From assembly GCA_029934755.1 (NCBI GenBank), contig JAOZLQ010000137.1, positions 1 to 6,452 of the forward strand: 6,452 bases of DNA, written 5' to 3'. The position numbers and the translations under genes were made by a program. Every line of letters begins with the position of its first letter. The first letter of the stretch is position 1. Below the pieces are notes generated by a model. It did not search any database. It was not told where the DNA came from and saw nothing but the letters and a program-made list of their open reading frames with translations. Below, one piece after another: positions 1 through 5,282 of the stretch. Origin of the DNA: Desulfuromusa sp. (GTDB lineage: Bacteria > Desulfobacterota > Desulfuromonadia > Desulfuromonadales > Geopsychrobacteraceae).

Positions 1-2
1 TT

Positions 3-1163
3 TTTGCTGCAGCAACCATCATCCCCGCCCTGGCTGAAAGAGATACCCTCCCGGCAACGCTTGACAGTCTTTGCCTGAACCCACCCGAATATCTTATGCA
101 GACGCTAGTCATTATCGTTGTCAATAATCGGGCTGATATCTCTGCCGATCAACTTGCTGATAACCAAGAAACTATTAACTGGTTACAGTCATCTCCCTAT
201 CCACAACTCAACCTCACATGGATTGATGCTAGTTCCTCCGGCCTCGAACTTCCGGCAAGAGATGGCGTTGGTTTGGCACGGAAAATTGGCTTTGATGCAA
301 GTTTGCAGTTGCTCGATTGGAAAGCTGCCCCGCTGCTGATTTCGGTAGACGCGGATATTCTGGTTGATCGGAATTACCTTGCGACCATTTTTGACCATTT
401 CGCGATAAGTAAAAAAGGGGCAGCGGTAATTCCATTCCGGCATCAAGCTATCTCAATTCCCAAGCAAGAAGACGCTATTCGCCATTACGAGCTTTATCTT
501 CGCAGCTACCTTTTTGGTTTGCAGATGGCAGGCTCACCTTATGCTTATCATAGTATTGGCAGTACCTTTGCCTGTTTGGCTGAGGCTTACATTAAAGCGG
601 GGGGGATGAATCGACGTTGCGGTGGTGAAGATTTTTATTTTCTCCAACAACTGACAAAAACGTCAGGAACGGAAATGGTTGACGGAACAGTGGTGCGACC
701 TTCGTCTCGTTTCTCCAATCGGGTTCCATTTGGAACCGGCAAGGCAATTCAGGGTCAGGTGGAGGAGGGGATTGCGTTGTTCCATTTTGTCTCTGCTGTT
801 GGATTTCAAATTCTAAAAGAATGGTTTGAACTGATTGGTTGCCAATGGGATCATTCTGCCGATCAAATAAATCTGCAAGTCGCAAATATTTCCTCAGTAT
901 TAGATGGTTTCTTGACTGATCTGAGCTTCATTGAGGTCTGGGAAAAGCTGCAAAATAATCATTCTTCCAAGGAACAGCGGTTGGCAGCTTTTCATGATTG
1001 GTTTGATGCTTTGCGAACCCGTCAGTTGTTGACTCGCATCGAAAATAATTCAGACTCTTCTGCTGAACAAATTGTTGCAGATCTGCTGAGTTGGGGTGGA
1101 TATGCCGGAGTTGATAGGGAAGCTGATCAGTTGAAGTTGTTGGAGGGCTTGCAGGGAGTGTAA
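3..1163 (+). CDS. Family 2-like (GT-A) glycosyltransferase, 5'-partial
   Basis: This is probably a cytoplasmic nucleotide-sugar-dependent glycosyltransferase. The acceptor and sugar cannot be told from the sequence. The frame is open from the window edge with no stop, and the residues before the first internal ATG (position 96) read TIIPALAERDTLPATLDSL, the typical first strand and helix of a GT-A domain. The true start is therefore upstream of the window and ATG 96 is not the start. Counting from the first visible codon, a DxD-type metal/nucleotide-binding motif (VDADILVD) has its DAD at about residues 116-118, and GGEDFYFLQQL, the acidic ED motif usually supplying the catalytic base, lies at about 206-216. 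A basic RFSNRVPFGTGK segment follows. The C-terminal part, about 120 residues, is helical-looking with no recognisable domain. I see no membrane segment. It ends in TAA, converging on the chemoreceptor operon. Family assignment is fairly sure; substrate is unknown. Confidence 0.85.
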   Translation, partial: FAAATIIPALAERDTLPATLDSLCLNPPEYLMQTLVIIVVNNRADISADQLADNQETINWLQSSPYPQLNLTWIDASSSGLELPARDGVGLARKIGFDASLQLLDWKAAPLLISVDADILVDRNYLATIFDHFAISKKGAAVIPFRHQAISIPKQEDAIRHYELYLRSYLFGLQMAGSPYAYHSIGSTFACLAEAYIKAGGMNRRCGGEDFYFLQQLTKTSGTEMVDGTVVRPSSRFSNRVPFGTGKAIQGQVEEGIALFHFVSAVGFQILKEWFELIGCQWDHSADQINLQVANISSVLDGFLTDLSFIEVWEKLQNNHSSKEQRLAAFHDWFDALRTRQLLTRIENNSDSSAEQIVADLLSWGGYAGVDREADQLKLLEGLQGV

Positions 1164-1166
1164 TGG

Positions 1167-1207
1167 TGAATTGGCGGACATGTATCAGATACATATCCGC
1201 CGATTCA
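1167..1207. terminator. Candidate bidirectional terminator hairpin between convergent genes
   Basis: A near-perfect inverted repeat has arms at 1167-1186 and 1188-1207 around a central A; in practice the loop would be about 5 nt. Nineteen of the 20 pairs form in + strand RNA, with a U·G wobble at 1172/1202 and a C/A mismatch at 1179/1195. In - strand RNA the second becomes a G·U wobble and the first an A/C mismatch. It starts 3 bases after the glycosyltransferase stop and ends 18 bases from the receptor stop, the usual place for a shared terminator. The U-tract is short on the + side (TTT then C) and absent on the - side, so efficiency as an intrinsic terminator is doubtful; it may act mainly as a 3'-end stabiliser. 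Confidence 0.55.
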
Positions 1208-1225
1208 TTTCAGATGGCTAAACTA

Positions 1226-3037
1226 TCAATACTTGCCAAAATCGTCATCATCCAGCTGAATTGCTTTGGCTGGTTTCATGTTTCCCCAAGAAGTATTTGG
1301 TTGCTGCTGTGGCTGTGAAGTCACTGCTAATTGTGGTCTTGATGCTGCTCGCTGAGGTTGTATCGGGCTGGCAGCATAAGAAGAGCCAGTAATTTTGAAG
1401 CGTTCCAACATTTGTTGAAGGAATTTGGTTTGACCGGAAAGCTCTTCTGCAATAGCCGCTGTTTCCTCGGCACTGGCCGTGGTGCTCTGGTTGACAGCAC
1501 TGAGCTGTGCAAGGCCTTCATTGGCTTGAGCGACTCCTTGAGCTTGTTCGTTGCTGGCCGCTGCAATTTCATCAACCAGATCAGAAACTTGAGCTACTCC
1601 TTGATAAATCTCTTTAAGAGCTTCAGCCGTTTGATCGGCAATTTGAGCCCCATTTTTGGTTTTTTCTGATGATCCTTGAATCAATTCGGTTGTTTCACTG
1701 GCAGCCTTGGCACTTCTTGCCGCCAGATTACGAACCTCTTCAGCAACGACGGCAAAACCTTTGCCGTGCTGTCCAGCTCGAGCGGCCTCTACGGCAGCAT
1801 TAAGAGCCAATAGATTGGTCTGGAAAGCAATCTCATCGATAACCTTGATGATTTTGCTGATATTTTGTCCTGACTCATTGATTTCAGCCATCGCACTGAT
1901 CATTGACTGCATGTGTTGATCACCTTTTTCTGCCGCCAATTTAGCTGTAGAAGAAAGTTGATTGACCTGCTCGGCATTTTTGGAGTTGCTAGCCGTTTGC
2001 TCATTCATCTCTTGCATTGATGCTGAGATCTCTTCCAGGGCTGCTGCCTGTCTGGTTGCTCCATCAGCTAGTGATGTGCTGGTTGCAGAAACCTGTAATG
2101 TATCCGAAGCAATTTTCTGACTCGATTGCAATACAGACTGAATTGTCTCTGTGAGCCCTTGGTTAGCATCAGCTAGCGGCTTTGCAATTAAGCCACTTGC
2201 TTTAAAGGTGAAATTTCCATCAGCTAAATGGTGAAATGCTGAAAGTACTTCCTCTTTCAACGTTGCTGCAAAATGGTTGAAACTATCGGCAAGTTGTCCA
2301 ATTTCATCGCGGCGCCGAATAGTCAGTCTTGCATCCAGGTTTCCTGCATTCAGTTCCTGGAATTTTTTTGCAGTTTCTGAAATTGGATTAATGATATTTT
2401 TTCTGACCAGAACGAAGAAAATCAATAGCCCCAGAATACTTATAATAGTCAATGTAATCAGAATTGTTTTTGTTCCATTGATATTGCTTGTAATGACTGC
2501 TTCTCCAAGTTGAACTTGCTGAGATAATTTTTTTTCTAAATCGGAGAAAGCTTTTAATGCAGGACCATCACTAATTTTAACAAGTTTATCAATATCTTTT
2601 GGTGCCAGACCTTCAGCCCATTTTCCTGCGGCCATCTTCAAGTTTGTCGCGTACAGACTATAGGTTTTTTCAATTGTTTCCAGTTGTCCTAGCTCTTCAG
2701 CGGTTGATTCAACTGAACGATACTCTTTAACATTGTCTTTGGCTCTTTGGTACGCAGCATCAAACTTGGAGATGTACTTATCTTGCCCCCGTAGGATGTA
2801 GTTTTTAAAGAGGTGTATAGCACCCCCATAGCCAAACTCCGATTTTAATTGGGAGACCAGTTGTTGCTTGTGAGATGTTTCTTGAGCAAACGCCATCCAC
2901 TGCTGATTGACTTGATCCAAGCGATTATAGAGAAATAAGCTTGAGCAACCAGCCAGAATTATGATGATCAGAAATAAAATCAACATCTTTTGTGAAAGTG
3001 AAGATGATTTCGCTGTTTGTTGAGTTCCTGTATCCAT
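1226..3037 (-). CDS. Methyl-accepting chemotaxis protein with helical periplasmic domain (603 aa)
   Basis: This transmembrane chemoreceptor would control CheA through CheW. Order: short cytoplasmic N-terminus; TM1 at about 18-38; periplasmic helical domain about 40-190; TM2 about 191-211; HAMP about 212-264, with NPI near 217 and RRDEIGQLADSF; a linker with a GNFTF segment (275-279); signalling domain about 310-549. The hairpin tip carries the canonical EIAFQTNLLALNAAVEAARAG (402-422). Methylation-type sequences flank it (AALEEISAS near 332-340, SAEETAAIAEEL near 522-533). From the tip to FKI it aligns without gaps to E. coli Tsr as I recall it, suggesting the 36H class. The periplasmic part holds GYGGAIHLFKNYILRG (69-84), a motif I associate with other sensor proteins but cannot name; the ligand is unknown. 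The tail is a Gln/Pro-rich linker ending PAKAIQLDDDDFGKY, with no NWETF-type CheR site. ATG 3037 has a modest GGA 6 bases upstream. It is the second gene of the probable operon. Confidence 0.95.
   Translation of the reverse strand: MDTGTQQTAKSSSLSQKMLILFLIIIILAGCSSLFLYNRLDQVNQQWMAFAQETSHKQQLVSQLKSEFGYGGAIHLFKNYILRGQDKYISKFDAAYQRAKDNVKEYRSVESTAEELGQLETIEKTYSLYATNLKMAAGKWAEGLAPKDIDKLVKISDGPALKAFSDLEKKLSQQVQLGEAVITSNINGTKTILITLTIISILGLLIFFVLVRKNIINPISETAKKFQELNAGNLDARLTIRRRDEIGQLADSFNHFAATLKEEVLSAFHHLADGNFTFKASGLIAKPLADANQGLTETIQSVLQSSQKIASDTLQVSATSTSLADGATRQAAALEEISASMQEMNEQTASNSKNAEQVNQLSSTAKLAAEKGDQHMQSMISAMAEINESGQNISKIIKVIDEIAFQTNLLALNAAVEAARAGQHGKGFAVVAEEVRNLAARSAKAASETTELIQGSSEKTKNGAQIADQTAEALKEIYQGVAQVSDLVDEIAAASNEQAQGVAQANEGLAQLSAVNQSTTASAEETAAIAEELSGQTKFLQQMLERFKITGSSYAASPIQPQRAASRPQLAVTSQPQQQPNTSWGNMKPAKAIQLDDDDFGKY
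1484..2041 (-). repeat. Direct repeat copy A: near-identical signalling-tip segment
   Basis: This stretch matches 3358-3915 at a constant offset of 1874 bases, with mismatches only at 1514, 1993 and 2027 (3 in 558). Positions 1515-1992 (478 bp) are identical by eye. It encodes about residues 333-518 of the distal receptor, i.e. the kinase-control hairpin and its approaches. Identity falls abruptly outside: 15 differences in the 60 bases 1424-1483 and 11 in the 60 bases 2041-2100, many of them synonymous. Confidence 0.95.
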
Positions 3038-3093
3038 GATGGTTCCAAATATCCTATGTCTGAATGAAGGTGAAACGTTTATCTAGGTATGAT

Positions 3094-4872
3094 CTAATAT
3101 TTACCAAAATCATCATCATCCAGTTGAATTGCTTTGGCTGGTTCCATGTCGCTCCAAGATGCGCTAGTTGCTGGTTGTGGTTGATATTGCGGTTGATATT
3201 GTGGTTGTGATGGTGTTGCTGGTTTCTGAAGTTGCATTGTACCGGGGTTGTAAGAAGTACCGATAATTTTGAAACGTTCTAACATTTGTTGTAGGAAGCT
3301 GGTTTGAGCTGAAAGCTCCTCAGCGATAGCGGCTGTTTCTTCAGCGCTAGCAGTTGAGCTCTGGTTGACAGCACTGAGCTGTGCAAGACCTTCATTGGCT
3401 TGAGCGACTCCTTGAGCTTGTTCGTTGCTGGCCGCTGCAATTTCATCAACCAGATCAGAAACTTGAGCTACTCCTTGATAAATCTCTTTAAGAGCTTCAG
3501 CCGTTTGATCGGCAATTTGAGCCCCATTTTTGGTTTTTTCTGATGATCCTTGAATCAATTCGGTTGTTTCACTGGCAGCCTTGGCACTTCTTGCCGCCAG
3601 ATTACGAACCTCTTCAGCAACGACGGCAAAACCTTTGCCGTGCTGTCCAGCTCGAGCGGCCTCTACGGCAGCATTAAGAGCCAATAGATTGGTCTGGAAA
3701 GCAATCTCATCGATAACCTTGATGATTTTGCTGATATTTTGTCCTGACTCATTGATTTCAGCCATCGCACTGATCATTGACTGCATGTGTTGATCACCTT
3801 TTTCTGCCGCCAATTTAGCTGTAGAAGAAAGTTGATTGACCTGCTCGGCATTTTTGGAGTTGCTAGTCGTTTGCTCATTCATCTCTTGCATTGATGCTGA
3901 AATCTCTTCCAGGGCAGCGGCTTGTTTGGTTGCGCCGTCTGCCAATGATGTGCTGGTTGCCGAAACCTGCAATGTATCCGAGGCAATTTTTTGGCTTGAT
4001 ATCAGTACATTTTGAATGATATCTGAAATAGCTTGATTGGTTTCAGCTAAAGGTTTTGCAATTAGACCTTCTGTCTTAAAGGTGAAGTTTCCTTCTGCCA
4101 GGCGGTGAAATGCAGTCAGAATGTCGTTTTTAAGTCTATCGGCAAATTGATCCATGTCACCGGCTAGTTGACCAATTTCATCGCCCTGATTCATATTCAA
4201 ACGACTGTCCAGATCACCGTTATTCATTCCATTCACCATTTGTACAACTGCACGTAGTGGACGAACAATTTTTCGGTTAATCAGCAACCAAATAAGGAAT
4301 GTAGCGATCAAAACAATTATTCCCCCGATGTAAAGGGCTGTTGTTAGTTTTGTTATCTTTTTTTGCGATTGTGTTGCATACATGCCGACTGCTTTATTCA
4401 TCTCTGTCAATAAAGGAATATTGCTCTTAAGAATATTTTGAATGGCTTGGGTTACTACTTCACCTTTGCTGCTGGGATTAAGCATGGTCTGAATTTGGGT
4501 AGAGAAATTATTCCAGAGGGATTCAACTTTTCGCATCTGTCCAAGAATTGCCGGGTTATTGGTCGGTGGAAGCTGCATACTGCTATTGCCGTTAATCAAA
4601 CCCTTCAGTGAACTGTCAAACAGAGCGTAGGTTTCTTTTAAACTGCTACGACATTCCTCAATTTCCAGGCCAGATTGGATGCATAGTGCCTCTTTTGACA
4701 TTTTCTGACTGAGCATTCGCTGCCGTCCGGCAATGTTGATGACAGTTGAGTCATCTTTCTGATTTTTAAGAGTGTTCACCGTAAAGAAAACCAGAAGAAT
4801 ACTGATCAAAGTTATAAGACAAATTGCACTGGTGAGTTTAGCGCTGAGGCCGAATGATTTTGGCTGAGACAT
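3094..4872 (-). CDS. Methyl-accepting chemotaxis protein with PilJ/NarX-like sensor domain (592 aa)
   Basis: This transmembrane chemoreceptor has TM1 at about 13-33, a periplasmic domain about 36-175, TM2 about 178-198, HAMP about 199-252 (GDEIGQLAGDMDQF) and a signalling domain about 297-536 with EIAFQTNLLALNAAVEAARAG. The periplasmic start INIAGRQRMLSQKMSKEAL (45-63) is the hallmark of the type IV pili MCP N-terminal (PilJ) family and resembles the P-box of NarX/NarQ nitrate sensors. Nitrate is not implied, because ligands of this family vary. The domain carries two cysteines (64 and 74). After the signalling domain comes a Pro/Gln/Tyr-repeat linker and the tail PAKAIQLDDDDFGKY. I chose ATG 4872 (MSQPKSFGL): GGAG lies 8 bases upstream, and the N-terminus then fits a short cytoplasmic tail plus TM1. 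The frame extends to a TTG at 4947, but that TTG is part of the -35 box. First gene of the operon; 56 bases separate its stop from the next receptor's start, with no hairpin between. Confidence 0.93.
   Translation of the reverse strand: MSQPKSFGLSAKLTSAICLITLISILLVFFTVNTLKNQKDDSTVINIAGRQRMLSQKMSKEALCIQSGLEIEECRSSLKETYALFDSSLKGLINGNSSMQLPPTNNPAILGQMRKVESLWNNFSTQIQTMLNPSSKGEVVTQAIQNILKSNIPLLTEMNKAVGMYATQSQKKITKLTTALYIGGIIVLIATFLIWLLINRKIVRPLRAVVQMVNGMNNGDLDSRLNMNQGDEIGQLAGDMDQFADRLKNDILTAFHRLAEGNFTFKTEGLIAKPLAETNQAISDIIQNVLISSQKIASDTLQVSATSTSLADGATKQAAALEEISASMQEMNEQTTSNSKNAEQVNQLSSTAKLAAEKGDQHMQSMISAMAEINESGQNISKIIKVIDEIAFQTNLLALNAAVEAARAGQHGKGFAVVAEEVRNLAARSAKAASETTELIQGSSEKTKNGAQIADQTAEALKEIYQGVAQVSDLVDEIAAASNEQAQGVAQANEGLAQLSAVNQSSTASAEETAAIAEELSAQTSFLQQMLERFKIIGTSYNPGTMQLQKPATPSQPQYQPQYQPQPATSASWSDMEPAKAIQLDDDDFGKY
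3179..3214 (-). repeat. 12-bp tandem repeat encoding Gln-Pro-Gln-Tyr units
   Basis: On the + strand the unit GGTTGATATTG(C/T) occurs at 3179-3190 and 3191-3202, followed by a diverged third unit at 3203-3214. In the receptor it encodes QPQYQPQY-type sequence (about residues 557-564) within the flexible linker before the conserved tail. The other receptor's linker is Gln-rich but lacks this repeat. Slippage could change linker length in frame. Confidence 0.8.
3358..3915 (-). repeat. Direct repeat copy B: near-identical signalling-tip segment
   Basis: This is the partner of 1484-2041, in the same orientation, encoding about residues 320-505 of the PilJ-type receptor. The three differences are at 3388, 3867 and 3901. 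The one at 3867 changes an Ala to Thr in the EQT(A/T)SNS segment. Unequal recombination between the copies would delete about 1.9 kb and leave one receptor with the PilJ-type sensor and the distal receptor's tail. Confidence 0.95.
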
Positions 4873-4880
4873 GATTGATA

Positions 4881-4884
4881 CTCC
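4881..4884 (-). promoter_or_regulatory. Ribosome binding site that fixes the PilJ-type receptor start
   Basis: GGAG on the - strand with an 8-base spacer to ATG 4872. No comparable site precedes the in-frame TTG at 4947. This supports the 592-residue product. Confidence 0.75.
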
Positions 4885-4919
4885 ATAGTAATGATAATTA
4901 GTCACAAAACATGAAATAT

Positions 4920-4947
4920 ATTTTATCTTATTGGTGTCTGATGTCAA
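4920..4947 (-). promoter_or_regulatory. Sigma70-type promoter of the chemoreceptor operon
   Basis: On the - strand a perfect -35 TTGACA (4947-4942) is followed by a 16-base spacer and TAAAAT (4925-4920, 5 of 6 matches to TATAAT). The predicted transcript starts near 4912-4914, giving a 5' leader of about 40 bases before ATG 4872. The roughly 20 bases upstream of the -35 (about 4948-4970) are almost all A/T, which would suit an UP element. An intrinsic terminator for the upstream unit sits just beyond, so the receptors seem independently transcribed. Confidence 0.75.
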
Positions 4948-5000
4948 TAACTTTTAATAATTTATTTCACATAGTTCGGGTGGAAAGGAATTTACTGGGT

Positions 5001-5042
5001 AAAAAAAATGCAAGAGCCTCCCGTTGGCAGGAGACTCTTGCA
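5001..5042 (-). terminator. Strong rho-independent terminator, minus strand
   Basis: Arms at 5009-5021 and 5030-5042 form a 13-bp stem, with one G·U wobble in - strand RNA at 5017/5034. The loop is 8 nt. The 3' side on the - strand is a run of eight U (5001-5008). It lies about 240 bases after the ilvE stop and about 50 bases before the receptor -35 box. It therefore probably ends ilvE transcription and insulates the receptor promoter. It is not a terminator on the + strand, where no T-run follows. Confidence 0.9.
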
Positions 5043-5106
5043 GATATTCTGTGGACTAGGGGAAGGACGCAAAGTCAGTTCCCTTGTCTATAAATATTCA
5101 GTTAAT

Positions 5107-5196
5107 TCAGACTGCTTGCTCCATTCCCCAAATTCCGCAGGGACAAATCCCGGCACAGATGCCGCAACCGATACAAAATTGGTCATCAGAGATATA
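5107..5196 (-). pseudogene. Orphan ferredoxin-type [4Fe-4S] motif fragment
   Basis: Between an in-frame TGA at 5197-5199 and a TGA at 5107-5109 the - strand reads 29 residues, including CIGCGICAGICP. This is a perfect CxxCxxCxxxCP cluster-binding motif with the glycines and isoleucines typical of ferredoxins, followed by CGIWGMEQAV. No ATG, GTG or TTG precedes the cysteines in this frame. An ATG at 5184-5186 is in the neighbouring frame, and one extra base in the A-run at 5175-5178 (a T-run on the - strand) would join it to the motif as MTNFCIGCG. No Shine-Dalgarno sequence is visible before that ATG. The likely reading is a decayed remnant of a ferredoxin-domain gene (for example a small ferredoxin or an FrhB-like protein N-terminus). 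A short frameshifted gene or a chance match is less likely. Confidence 0.45.
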
Positions 5197-5226
5197 TCAA
5201 AACTTGAAAGGATAGAGCGGGTTATT

Positions 5227-5274
5227 ACTCTTTTAGCCTACCTGCTTGTCGCAGGCAGGTAGGCGAAGGGGAGT
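5227..5274. repeat. Long palindromic stem-loop after ilvE
   Basis: A perfect 10-bp stem GCCTACCTGC (5236-5245) pairs with GCAGGTAGGC (5255-5264) around a 9-base loop. It is extended by weaker U-A/U·G pairs and by ACTC (5227-5230) with GAGT (5271-5274). The inner loop side itself repeats GCAG, so two registers are possible. It starts about 9 bases after the ilvE stop on the - strand. No U-run follows on either strand, so it is not an obvious terminator. It resembles REP/palindromic intergenic repeats or a 3'-end stabiliser. Only one copy is visible here, so a repeat family cannot be confirmed. Confidence 0.6.
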
Positions 5275-5282
5275 TAAAAAAA

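Larger units (their letters stand above)
4948..5282. other. Intergenic region without an intact gene
   Basis: Between the receptor promoter and ilvE, nothing here is a convincing complete gene. It holds, from left to right, an A/T-rich segment upstream of the -35 box, the minus-strand terminator (5001-5042), a small stem-loop (5060-5083, GGGAA/TTCCC with inner GAC/GTC), the ferredoxin-motif fragment (5107-5196) and the palindrome (5227-5274). A + strand open frame at 5008-5262 runs through the terminator and the cysteine-motif fragment and has no recognisable protein features. Confidence 0.7.

Noticed and set aside
96..98. ATG at 96 as the glycosyltransferase start
   Set aside because: The 31 codons upstream are open and encode the expected first beta strand of the GT-A fold, so the gene begins beyond the window edge.
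1707..1919. Identical 70-residue + strand frames at 1707-1919 and 3581-3793
   Set aside because: They are antisense shadows of the two identical receptor signalling tips. Their identity is a by-product of the direct repeat.
1484..3915. Direct repeats as ends of a composite mobile element
   Set aside because: The repeats lie inside two intact coding sequences in the same frame and encode the receptor signalling tip. There is no transposase, terminal inverted repeat or target duplication.
4942..4947. TTG at 4947 as receptor start
   Set aside because: It is part of the TTGACA -35 box, lacks a ribosome binding site, and the extra residues do not resemble a receptor N-terminus.
5065..5077. GGACGCAAAGTC core resembling part of a cyclic-di-GMP-I (GEMM) riboswitch
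   Set aside because: Only this one block matches. The partner GGCAAACC-type segment, the GNRA-type hairpin and tetraloop receptor are not found in order, and no + strand gene follows in the window. The bases are better explained as a small stem-loop (GGGAA/TTCCC with inner GAC/GTC).
5008..5262. 84-residue + strand open frame
   Set aside because: It runs through the minus-strand terminator and opposite the ferredoxin-motif fragment and palindrome. It has no ribosome binding site, low-complexity composition and no recognisable domain.
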